Shown in pieces: positions 10,536 to 21,259 of a stretch of 64,000 bases of DNA. Under the pieces are notes generated by a model. It did no database searches, was not told the origin of the DNA, and worked only from the letters and a program-made list of their open reading frames with translations. Source of the stretch: Ulva prolifera (Eukaryota; Chlorophyta; Ulvophyceae; Ulvales; Ulvaceae); contig JALAAN010000010.1 of NCBI GenBank assembly GCA_023078555.1, forward strand, positions 1,302,001 through 1,366,000. Reading direction: 5' to 3'. Each line of letters starts with the position of its first letter. Position 1 is the first letter of the stretch. The translations under genes and the position numbers were made by a program.

Positions 10536-13500
10536 GTAGGAGGTGCTCGGACTCGGAGGATGAAACCGAGTGGATGGCCCTTCAGCGTGAAGGGTGGCCC
10601 TGGATTGAAGGTAGACGCAATGCTGGGCCCAGCCTGCATGCATGCATACATGTGCATGCACTTCCACGCACCAGCGCATGCACCGCCTTCGCGTGTGGGT
10701 CCCGCCCGGCCATGGCGGAGCGCGCCATGCATGGCCATGCTGTGACTCTTGCATCGCCGTGGCTGGGTATTCCTGAGGGGGCCCTCCTCCTGAGCTCCAT
10801 GCCGCTGGGCACGCTGCGCCCGCTGGGCACGCTGCGCTGCAGTCTTCCCGCTGCCGCAACGCAGTCCTGTTTTGCTGCATGTCGCCTGCGTCGCCATGGG
10901 CACACGCACCTCAGCTCGATTCGTCGACCAGTTAGCCGCGGTTCATGCTGCATCGTTGGCAACTCTGTCGCACCGCATGCATGCCTTGCTCATGCGAAGC
11001 TGCCCTGATGCGGCTGGCCCAGCATGGTAGGCCCTGTTGGTTGAAGTGCGCGGCGGGCGAGTGCATGCCTGGCAAATAGCCCCGTCCTGTCATCCCGTCG
11101 TCATGCGCCGCGCAGGCGTGCCCCTAGTGCTACTCGCTGACAGGGCATCACGTGTGTACGGCCGGCAGCATCATCGTTCTCCTAGCTCGTAGCTGCCGTA
11201 CGATACGCTGTGGCGGCCGGTCTTTGCGCATCTTCCATGGCCAACGCTGTGGCCCGGTCTCACACCGGCGTTGGCTCATGTCCCCCGTATCCGCCAACTG
11301 CCAGCGGCCATGTCGGCGCAGCGGCGCAGTCATTGAGCGGGACAGGTGCAGGCGCTGACGGGCCAGAGGCCTGGCAGGTGTCCCCGGGCGGCCGCGGCCC
11401 GGGGGCGCGCTTCGACGACGGCCTGGACGCTACTAACCACCCACACAGCGGCGGCGCCGCGCCGATGCATCAGCCGCCGACTTCCGCCGCAGACTGGCCG
11501 CTGAAGCTGCAGCAGATCTACACCAGCGACTCCGCCGGCCTGGTGCGCATGCCCTCCGGACCACGCATGCATGGGTATCGCACAGGGACCTGCACAGTGC
11601 GCCAGCCGCATGGCGGTAGACGCCTGTGTGTTTCTTCGATCGTGGGTGCGGAAGCTTGTTCCATGCACCACGTCTGTTTAGGCCATAGGAACAGTACGCG
11701 TGGCGACCAATACACAGACCGTATTGCCGTGTTGTGCGGCCCCCAAGGCACTGGCGAGCTCGCTGAAGGCAGCGCGGGGGGCTTGGGTGGTTGGGGTTAC
11801 AGCTAGGGAGCGGCTAGACAGCGGCCATGTGGGACATCACGGCCAGCATCATGACGTGTGGTGAGACAGGAGCCGCCTGCAGCAAAATAAGTACATCGAC
11901 TCTGACTGATGATGTGTGTGCTGGGACACCTGGCGTTGTTCCGGCCAACGCCAGGAGCCCTTCTGGATCGAGTGCATTCCGTCCGCGTGATGTGGTCAGC
12001 CAGACCAAGCCCGGTGACCCGAGAGCAATCCTATGCGACTGCGAGCATCTGAGTGCTGGCCGAGAATGCTGTGGCGGGGAGTGCCTCCGGGGCCAGTGAC
12101 AATGCCGCACCACAAGTTCTTTGTGGTTGCTTTGTGGTAGCGTGCACATACAGTCTGTGGTCAGACGTTTTTGTGGGGTGTTTAAGTTCGTCAGCACCTG
12201 GTGATCGTGCTGTACCCCACACCAACATCCAATCAGTTGCATGGCGAGTGTAGGCCAAAGTCACTCCTGGCGTTTGGATACCAACACCGCACCGCCATGC
12301 ACAGAGATACCTAGCATCATGCCTCTACATGCTAAGGTGACATCTGTACCGGTAGAGGCATGCATCTGGAGACCCTCCAGGCAGTGCGCCGTCGGGCCGT
12401 TCACGAAGATGCAAGGACATCGCAATCACCTGCATCTGTTCGGTCACTGCGCGGCCGGCCTCAACCCGTTGACGAAGAGTTATCTTGCTATCGCAGTGAT
12501 CTTGAGATTCGCACTGCGCCGGCGCGTCCCAAACACCGGGGGCCTGTCTGCATGCCGCCGCCCCAGCTTCTGTGTGGTGCACCGCCTTGAAAGCTTCGAT
12601 CTGAACATGACCTTGGTACCACGCATGACTGCGGGGGGCTCACTTCGTGTGCCGCTCAGAACCCTACAGGCCTGTTCGGGCCGACAAATTGAGAAGTAGC
12701 AGTGTCCCAGGTGCCAGCCTTGCAGGCGTGCAGTTGCGTGTGCGCCGGTGAACCCCCCTCCGCGCAGTGTGTGCTAAGTCCGCACCTTGTGAATTCTGTC
12801 TGCCTGCCGACCGCAGCGCTCCGGCTTCTGGGGGAGGACTGATCGATCACATGCGGAGGCGTGCTCATGCATTTCTAGCACCCCACAAGAGTCGCAGACG
12901 AGAAATCTCACACTCGCCCTCGCACATGCACCGCAACCACTCAGGCACAGTTGTGGCACAGTTAAGCCGTAATGCCCCTGGTTTCGCGGTGCTGCCCGCC
13001 TCGCCGCCGTTGTCCTTGCGACACATGTACACCGTCATGTGACTCATGTCCCTCACGGCTGGCCAGACAGGGTCCCCGTGTGGAGAGAGCTCTTGTTATC
13101 ATGATAGATCTACGGGACCCCGTCTATCGCAGCCGCCCCGCCTCGCTCGCCAGGCCTGCGTCCCATCCTCTTCCTCCTAGGTTTGCACGATACGTACCCA
13201 CAGAACCTGGGGCAGTCTGGAGCTTTGGCGGAAGCTGGGTAGTCAGCCTATCGCCGTGCGGCTGTGCGATGATATAGCCCGCTCGCGACAGTAGATTAGA
13301 TCAGATCACACGAGGGTTCTGCGCGCAGATGTCGTTGCTGGCTTCACGCTGCGAACTGCGGCCGCGGGCGCGGCCAACGTCCACGCAGCGAAGGGTCCCA
13401 GCTGCAGTGGCTAGTGACCAGTGGCTATTCATTGACCACTGTCCCGTGGCGGCTGCCGTCACATCTCGTGCTGTGTGAACCTGGCATGACATCGTCGTTG

Positions 13501-16500
13501 GCTCCCCCCCCCTCTCTCTCCCCCCCCCCCCCCCCCCCCCCCGCCCGGCATTTTTGTGTGCGCTCCGTGCGCTCGACGTCATCCCCAGCTCGAGCAGGTC
13601 ATCAGTCGGCGCGTGACACCCCTCCTGCTTTGACATGCACACGCCTGCGTCACAGGACAGTGGTCAACGACAATATGCATCCGACGAATAGGTCTCGTGT
13701 GACGCGTCATGACGGTGTAAGCTACCCTTGGACTGCCACACGCCAACAGCATGCTGTGCACATCTGCCTGTGATACAACCGTCTGTGATCGCTTGCTGTG
13801 CACGGAGCACCCTGTGCCCAAACGTGACTGCCGCATCTGTCAAAGCGGCGACAAGTTCGTTGTTTGTGGCCATGTAGTGATGCTGAGGTTCCATGGGTGC
13901 CCGCTTCAGCTGAATTCAGCTGCAGTCCCTGAGGGCTGACGCTATTCTGCAACATGTTGCAGCATATGGTCAGCCTCAAATGTTTGTCAGACCCTGGGCG
14001 ATTGTGAACATCACCCACTTTGTACATCACTCAATTGAGTGATGTGCAAATGAGCTCAACAGTGCAACCCTGCATTCGCAACTGACATCAGTGCATTATT
14101 AAGCTGTGGGGACAGGCAAGGGGCATCAGTGCAGCATGGGAGGTGATGTACCATGGGAGGTGATGTACCAAACCGGAAAGGCCCAAATTCATGAAAGTAA
14201 CAGCCAAACGAATTCTCAGTAAACAGCAAATCGCATTACTGCTCATTGAGGAGTTTCTTACATGGACTGAGGGTGCATGCTGTAGTTGAGTGTGAGTACT
14301 GTTTCAGCCAGTTCCCAGCAGGTGTGACAGGCATCACATGCGTCTGATGCCAGTGTGGCACTGTGTCTCTGGCACACAGCTGCGTATGGGCTGAAACTTG
14401 TGTCTGATCATCATGCTAGCTGTAGTTCGATGTTTGCTGAATGCTGACCACTGCCCCCTGCCCCCAGCTTGTCAGTTTATTCCAATCTCTGGTGCAAGCG
14501 CAGTGCTGCCCTGTGACACTATTTCCATGCATGCTAGCTGGGCTGACACCATCAAGACCTTGCACCCAGCTCGGAGACAGGCATGCTGCCTGACATGCTT
14601 CTCACAGTGCACACATGCATTACTGCCACGGGTACATGCATGCACCATCCATCAGTTGCAATGTGGGTGATGCACTCACACCAGGCAAATCTGGCAGACC
14701 TAAGGGGGAGGCCACCAAGCAGCAGAGGGCCGAAGGCGTCCACTCACAGCAGCAACATGCCCTCTAAAAAACACGCACACGCCACACCCTAGTGGATGCA
14801 GGCCTCACTGGCTCAACACCTCAAAAGCCAGCAGCCTGCAGGAGCAGAGGCCGTACAGCTCATTGACTCGAGAGCCTGCACGCAGGCCCCGCCACCCCCA
14901 ATCAAGACTTCCGCAGCGCCTCTCAGCCCCGCCCGGGCGGCTCCCTGGGAGCGCGCGACCGACCTCATCGCAGCCGCAGGCATGCGTAAGCGCGGCCTTG
15001 CGTTTGACGCCCCGGACAACGACAGCGCGAGCAGCCCCTCAGCCACCAAGCACTGCACGGCCCGCCGCCACGACTCGGACGCGTTGTTCACGGGCTTGCC
15101 CGCAGTGGCCACGGGCGGCGCCTCCCCGATGTCGCCGCGCGGCGACTTTGCTGCCCCCGTCGCGTTCGATAACCTGCCCGGCGTGCGGCCGGCCGCCGAG
15201 GCCGTGTTTGACAGCTCCCGCACGCACACCGCGTCCAGCCAGACGCACACGATGCCGTCCGCCGCGCAGCTCGCCGAGGCCGGCAAGGCGACGCCGCCGG
15301 CCGCGGCGGACGCGCAGCACGCACAGCGCGCAGCGCAGCCGGCGCTCCCGGCGTCGCGCAGCCTGCCACCGTTCGCGCAGCACGCGCAGCCGGGCCTCGG
15401 GGCGACGTTCCGGGCGCTGCCGTCGGACATGCAGGACCACATGCATGCGGCCGCGGCGCAGGGGGCGCAGGCAAACCCGCAGGCGCAGCTTGGGGCAGGG
15501 GCGGACTGTTGGAACACGAGCACGCCGTGGCCACTGGTGCGTGCTGCCCGCATGCACAGCACGATGCACATCGTGCCGCCTCCTGCTGCAGTGTGGGACT
15601 TCTGCTGGGATTGCCCCATGCCGGGCTGCTTTGCAGAACAAACAAAAATAGACATAGAGCACACTGTGGTGGATCCATAGCTGCAACGGGCGTTCTGTCC
15701 TGTCCTCTCAACAAGCCCTGCCTGTGACCTCTGCAGCTACAGTTTGTCAAGCTTACACCCGTATATGTGGTCCCCTTGATTCGGAGCTCGTCAATGTCCT
15801 TTCAGGATACGGCTCACTTCAAATTCAAGGAGCCTTTACACCCGCCGAGAGAGCTGTCGCTTTTCCGCTGCCTGATGTGAGCTCATGCTGGGGTCCACTG
15901 CCTGCCTCCCCTGTATTGAAGTTTCTCGTTAAGAGGGCGGTTCGTTGCTATCCGCACTCCTCTGCCGCTGCTTCCGCACCCGAGCCCCGCATGCTGCCCC
16001 TCCGTGCGCACAGCCTGCAACAGCATCCGCGCACGCATGCCCGCACGCGGCCCCCACGCATGCAGGGGAACCTGCCGTTTGACGGCGCGCCGGCGACGAA
16101 CCGCGCGAAGCCGCTGCTCTCGCGTTTCCTCAGCGACCCCGCGCTCGCGCACCGCGGCCCGGCATCGCCGCCGGCCGTGACGCAGCCGCAGCCCCTCGGC
16201 GGGCCCTCCCTCGTGCCCGCGGAGGCCCTCCATCCGCCGCCGATGGTGTCGCAGGAGCAAGTTTACGAGTGGGTTGTGGCCGCGTACATCAGTGCGGGCC
16301 TCCAGCGGCGGTTGTCCAACCACGACTACAAGGTGCTGCGCCTCTCCTTGATTCTTAAAAACCTACCAGCTTCATGGTTGCACATGAACATGAGAAAAAG
16401 GAAAGCAAGAAATTGCTTGCTTGTTCGGTAGCCTCGCCTCTCTGAAACGGCGTTGGCAGGTCAAGACCTGCAACGCAGCGGTACTTCGCGACTCGCGTCA

Positions 16501-17992
16501 TACTGATACACGCACAAGTTTGTGATCCGGGCGTCCTGCGCCCCAGCACGCCTGCAAGAATCCATCCAGTCAGAGCATGTGTAGCATGAGAGAGACGCCC
16601 GCGAGCCTCTCAGTGCTACACACATCTCACCCACGTGCACGGCGCAGACGCCGCTCGGCCGGCCAGTGCACACCACCACCGCCCCGAGTCCTCGTCATGC
16701 GTGCCACGGCATTCAGCGCCCACGCCGCTGCTGCAGGTGCTGCTGTCGTTTGCGGGCTTCCCGGCGGCCGCCGGCGTCGACGCGCAGGCCCGCGTGCCGC
16801 AGTCGCAGTTCGCCAGCTTCAAGTCGTACTTCTCCGGCGTGCTGCGCGTGCTGCGGTGTGCGCAGTGCGTGTGGGACCACGACGCGCACGACGTCGTGTG
16901 TGGCTTTGGCGTCAACCACCACACCATCAGCGGCGCGCTGTCGCGGCAGCCCGTGGGCACGTTTGTGTGCTACCTCTCGATGCCTCCGGCGTGCGAGCTC
17001 ATCATCGCTTGCAAGGTGCGTCTGCCCGCAGGCCGCAGGTCACCTGCGCACAGGCTGCTCGCCGTGTGGGTGTCGGCTGCATCCTTTTGGCTGCATTGCC
17101 TGGTGGGCCACCGTAGTGCTCTGCTATGCATTGGCCGGGTTTTTTGCAACACGTTCACCTGGGAGCGTCTGTAGCATGCCAGAGCAGAGATGCCCGCAAC
17201 CGATGTCAGCCTGCGATGTGGTGCCTGCTCCTCACTAGCGGCAAGCCGCATGTGCTGTTATTGCGCCTGGCTTGTCAGACCAGGCCCCAGCCAGCAGTCA
17301 ATTGGCACGAGCTTGTGGTGCTCCAGACGACTTCAGCCTCAGCCCCGCGTCTCTACATAGCGATCCTGGTAGAAACAGCCTGCACAGGATTCCCCCCGTG
17401 GCCACAGCCGCCACGTGCTGCTCCGCTTTCCGCAGATGTGCGCGAAGAGCACTCTGCCCCCGCCTGTCCACACTCTCGGCCTTGGTTCCTCACAGCCACC
17501 CCACAAGTGCAGGTGATGACGCACACCGCCGGTGCCGACAAAGCAAACGTCCTGCACGTCACCATCGCCGAGGCCGACCTGACGCGGCTAGGCTTCGAGG
17601 CGATCCTCCTCGGCCTCCCCTACGCGACCCACCTTCTCGACAACCGCACCTCGCACCGCGTCGACAAGCGCTCTCTGCTCCGCGGCAAGGCCGTCACCGT
17701 GCGCTCCGTCTTTGCGGCGCTCGTCGCCGATGACGACATGCATGACCTCGATGCGTTCCCGCAGCCGTGGGGGCAGCGGCCGATGCAGGACGGCTCCCCC
17801 GCGGACGCCCTGGGATGGGGGCTCCAGGTCAGCCGCCCAGAGGGGATGGTGAGTCTAAGCATGGTCGGACTCGGCGGAGGAGGGGGGCTTGGCGGCGGGG
17901 GCGGCGGGGAGGCGTTGCCGATGATCTCACGGGACATGCTCGGGTCGGCGCCGGCCGCGATGCAGGAGTGGCGTGGGGGGCGGCAGGGCTGA
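8572..17992 (+). CDS. STAT-like transcription factor gene (DNA-binding region, linker, degenerate SH2), 5' end missing
   Basis: I propose nine exons: 8572-8874, 9257-9481, 9659-9868, 10115-10535, 11352-11542, 14886-15536, 16066-16332, 16737-17015 and 17513-17992 (TGA). All junctions are GT-AG and the phases agree throughout, including the one phase-1 junction (10535/11352), giving about 1008 residues. Exons 1-4 (residues about 1-390) resemble the STAT DNA-binding beta-sandwich; exons 5-6 are Ala/Pro/Ser-rich and probably disordered; exons 7-9 match the STAT linker and SH2. Exons 1-4 have a paralogue on the other strand at 39.4-42.4 kb with the same splice sites. STATs are cytoplasmic-to-nuclear factors activated by tyrosine phosphorylation, but key residues for that are missing here. 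The start codon and any coiled-coil exons were not found. The 3.3 kb intron 5 leaves open that there are two genes. Confidence 0.6.
12982..13025 (+). mobile_element. R2 3'-end fragment
   Basis: GCGGTGCTGCCCGCCTCGCC followed by GTTGTCCTTGCGACAC matches the R2 3' end with a mutated terminus. It sits in the large fifth intron of the STAT-like gene. Confidence 0.5.
13520..13542. repeat. Poly-C tract (23 nt)
   Basis: A homopolymer run of C, preceded by a CT-rich stretch, in intron 5 of the STAT-like gene. Confidence 0.9.
14024..14045. repeat. Perfect 22-bp palindrome
   Basis: ACATCACTCAA is followed directly by TTGAGTGATGT. It could be a binding site for a dimeric factor or a chance palindrome in intron 5. 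Confidence 0.7.
14886..15536 (+). other. Exon 6: low-complexity insert of the STAT-like gene
   Basis: 217 codons rich in Ala, Pro, Ser, Gln and Thr, with runs of AQ and HA. No domain is recognisable and the segment is probably disordered. In animal STATs the DNA-binding domain runs directly into the linker, so exons 5-6 are an insertion. The opposite strand is also open here (14813-15664) because of base composition; that frame is Cys/Arg-rich and not credible. Confidence 0.5.
15788..15836 (-). repeat. R4 repeat copy
   Basis: GTCAATGTCC, TTCAGGATACGGCTCA and AAATTCAAG match the reverse of the R4 core (TGAGCCGTATCCTGAA, GGACATTGAC). Other copies are at 43272, 43733, 46904, 47140 and 50345. 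This one is in intron 6 of the STAT-like gene. Confidence 0.5.
16066..17992 (+). other. Exons 7-9: STAT linker plus degenerate SH2
   Basis: Exon 7 ends QEQVYEWVVAAYISAGLQRR, like the first linker helices. Exon 8 has VPQSQFASFKSYFSGVLRVL, then W, then VVCGFGVNHHTISGAL and PVGTFVCYLS. This follows the STAT order: linker helices, a Trp, a GF strand, helix alpha-A, then GTF-strand beta-B. The residue that should be the phosphotyrosine-binding Arg of GTFLLRFS is Tyr here (codon 16971-16973). Exon 9 continues the putative SH2 (LHVTIAEADL, then VRSVFAALVAD) and ends in a Gly-rich tail without a tyrosine suited to STAT dimerisation. Confidence 0.55.
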
Positions 17993-19953
17993 GTCGCTGG
18001 CGCGGGGGGTCCCGGCGTGCCGGAAGGTTCCCCAGCAGCCGGAAAGCGCAGCTGTGCTCATGTGGATGAGCCCGATCATTGCCGCATGGTGCGGCTGACA
18101 TGAGGTGGGGGCCGTGTGCGGACGGTTGAGTAGCGGCTCACACTCGCGAGAGCCCGGACGGCACTGCGACAATCATCCACGGCTGCCACTCACCCTAGCG
18201 CTTGTACACAGCAGAGTGTCGCCGTCACGCGCCGCCCGATGTAGCGCGGCAGCCTGATGTCTGTCCCTGTGTGCCGGGGTGGACTGACCCAGCCACCAAT
18301 AGACACACCACCGCCTGAGGCGGTCGCTGCATGATCTGTACGATCACATAGCGGCGTCCGGATGACAGCCCCGCAATCCCCCGGCAGGCTGTCTGGCCAT
18401 GTAGGATGTAGATCGGGGCACTGGGGCTTTTACGCACTGCCGTCCATGCGCAGAGCTGATGACTGTGTGGGGCGTGCCGCGTGCAGGCGTCACGAATGCC
18501 ACACGGCCGTTTGAAGCTCGCCAGAGCTAGTGCGCCGAGGAGAGACTGTGTGCCGTGCACATGGAGGGGTGCCGCACACGCGCACGGCGCAGCAGAAGGA
18601 GTGCGGAAGCGTAGCTTGCAGAATGGCAGAGGCGATGTGCTATGCTGTCGGTGATGAATGGCTGCTGCCTCCAGTAGGGCGCATCGTCGCCGAGACAGAT
18701 TATCGCCACGATGCAGGGCCTGTAGCTGCGGCGCAGGCCTCGATGGAGGGCCTGCGGCAGAGATTGTAGATAGTCTATACATATCGTATGGCTTGCTCTG
18801 CGCTGGAGGGCTGGGTTGCGGATCGCTACAGTCCGCATGTCGCATGGAAAGGATACTTGTTTTTGATGGAATGAAGGCTGCTGGGCTGGATGATGGACCC
18901 CAGGTTGGGTTGCCTGCCCGAAGCGTCCAGGGGGCCACGCTGCAGCTTGGGTGGCCACAGGCACCACCCGCAGAGGGGCTGTGCGGTAGCTTGGGGGCGC
19001 TGTGGGACGCCGCCGTGCCGAGGTGGGGCCCTGAATGGCGTGGCGCTGTATCCGCTTCTGCGGATGCAGGATAGCTCGACATGTGCGTGTGTGAGTGTGT
19101 GTATCGATATGTAGTGCTCAGGCAACTCAAAGAATGCAACGATGGAGGAGGCATCTCCGTTGCCACGGGGCAGGTGCCTCTCAGCTGGTGCGTCTCGGCT
19201 GGTGCCTAGTTCTGTGAGTGGCCGGCACGGCCGGAGGTTGCGGGTTTGTGTGTGGTGTGGATGCAGCACAAGGTGTGGGTGCGACACGTTTCATGTAGTA
19301 TGAGCGAAAAGAATGAAGTGGTGTGCTGGAGTTGTGTAATACAGGTATTTTCGGTGCTGCTGGACTGGTACTGCCTGTTGCAAGCTTGAGTATGTGTGAC
19401 GTTCTCACAGAGGTCCACAGGTTGCCTGTGGTGCTGCCCTTGGTGACATGTCACCTCACACATCACCTGCCCACATTCGGATATGCACTGACTTTTGCGT
19501 GCATCAACATCGAGCATCGGGCCTGCGACGACGGGACCAATTTCCTTCCCCTCTCCCCCCCTTTCTCACCTATGGGGCCACCTGGCCCCACCACCCCATG
19601 GTGTATCGGGCCCAGACAACCCCAAAACCAGTGCTCTCAAGAGCATACATCCCCTTGTCTCGTTCCCAGGACCACATATGTTGTGATGCTGACGTGGGTG
19701 GGGCACATCATGCTCAGAAACAGTGCGAGCTAAGCCTGGCTGGGCCGCAACAGTGCACTGCTGCAGGTTGAGGTACGAGGTGTCAGAGCAGCTGCAGTGG
19801 CATCAGCCTGCTGCAATTCTCATCGCCGTTGGCTTGAAGCCCCTGTCGTGGTCCTGCAGTCAAGCATGCCACGACTGTCGCTGTTTGCAGCCTCTCCAGC
19901 GCTGTAGGCATTGAGGAGGTCAGCAGGTCGACAATTGTGAGGGCCACTGCTGT
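17993..19953. other. Non-genic stretch, no supported gene
   Basis: Long overlapping frames exist (for example minus strand 18225-19166) but start at non-ATG codons and are His/Ser/Pro/Cys-rich without a domain. A + frame near 18730-19070 is open but unsupported. I see no reliable gene. Confidence 0.4.
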
Positions 19954-19965
19954 AGCTTACACAGA

Positions 19966-20059
19966 CGGTTCTTTACAAAAGAGTGAACGGGAGAAAACAA
20001 ACACCGAAACTGAATCCCATCCGAAGCAACATCAACATACCCTCACAACTCAGTCCGGC
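19966..20059 (-). mobile_element. R1 LINE copy with 12-bp target-site duplication
   Basis: AGCTTACACAGA at 19954-19965 and 20060-20071 brackets a 94-bp insert. On the + strand it reads TTTACAAAAGAGTGAACGGG at the left and CTCAGTCCGGC at the right, so it spans the 3' UTR with an internal deletion. Confidence 0.6.
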
Positions 20060-20595
20060 AGCTTACACAGATGAATCAATGCAAGTGTTGCGGGTTTCCA
20101 CAGAAACGTGTCTGTTGCTGCATCTGGAGGTATACAAGGCAGCTTTATCTCACTGTCTAGTCTGGAAATACCCCTTGGATCGGATCTAGCAGCATAGCCG
20201 AAGCCCAGGCAGTCCGTAGGGGAATTTCAGAGATCCGGCAGAGCAGACATGGGAGCAAGCGCTGTATAAGACTCGCGAGAATTGTACCCAAAATACTAGC
20301 CTGCTGGCAGCAATACGATTGCAGACAGTGTCAGGATATGTGGATCACGTGTGTATCCCAATGCCGGAGGTCAACGTGCCAACTGCCTCTCCGACTTTGT
20401 CTGTGTACGATACACAAGGAGTGGAAGACGGTCCCGGATGACATCATACGAACATTATGTGGATACATGTCGTGTGTGAATTGCTCTTCGGAAGCGCATC
20501 CATCAGGTCATGCGCGCTCGCGGCAGGATACTGTGGCCAGCCATGCAGTGTATTGTGAGGCAGATCCATGCCTAAAGCCTACATTCTCGGAGGCA

Positions 20596-20969
20596 TGTTG
20601 TAATATCTACGCTGCCTATGTATCTGGCGCGAGATATTATGTGCTGTACTGTATGCATGCGCAGGTTACGTATGTACCTGCTGCAGTGGGCATCAGTAAT
20701 AGTGCACATCTGACGTGTATGCATCACAAGGTACCTGTTAGAGGTTCGTGATGGTATGCATGTATATTGTAAGCCCACCGCGTGGGTTGTAGGTTTGAGG
20801 GCACAGTGATGCTCTGTGCAGTGTTTGATTGTCTAGGACAGTGCGACACAGTGTGGCTGATGCACATGAAGCATATATATAGTGCGTGCACAGCTATAAT
20901 ATGCATCATCAACAGTCTGTTAGGACAACAGTGTAACGTTATGATCAACTCGTTCACCGGATTACAACA
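20596..20969 (+). repeat. 5' LTR of the copia element
   Basis: The LTR begins TGTTG and ends ACA. It carries a TATATATAG box-like stretch (20875-20882) that may be part of the promoter. Confidence 0.95.
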
Positions 20970-20986
20970 GGTTATGGGCTCATCAT
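20970..20986 (+). promoter_or_regulatory. Primer-binding site, half-tRNA(iMet) type
   Basis: GGTTATGGGCTCATCAT directly follows the 5' LTR. Its core is complementary to the anticodon arm of initiator tRNA-Met (CCCATAACC) rather than to the 3' CCA end. Drosophila copia and yeast Ty5 prime with such a cleaved tRNA half. Confidence 0.7.
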
Positions 20987-21259
20987 AGCTTGAAGGAAGG
21001 AACGAGGCTCCGGAGAAGACAAGATTAGGAAGTGTGAAGGTACTTGGACTCCTTGTCTGAATACGGTGTTTGGTTCGAGGCCCGCCGTAGCGTATTGACG
21101 AATACGCACTTAGATCTCGCCACTTGGTACAGCGCAGTACTCAAGTGACAGGCACGGGCTTCAAGTTTGTCGTGAGGCAACTTGTATTTGGAATCTAGTC
21201 GAGCTAGGCCGGCGTCGATTGGATTTGGGTTACCCGTATTGCTAGAGAAGATTGGACAT

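Noticed and set aside
14813..15664. A 283-codon minus-strand frame opposite exon 6 of the STAT-like gene
   Set aside because: Mirror of GC-rich coding DNA; Cys/Ala-rich with no domain, while the + frame continues a phase-consistent gene model.
18225..19166. A 313-codon minus-strand frame
   Set aside because: Starts at GTG, rich in His, Ser, Pro and Cys, no domain, no splice support.
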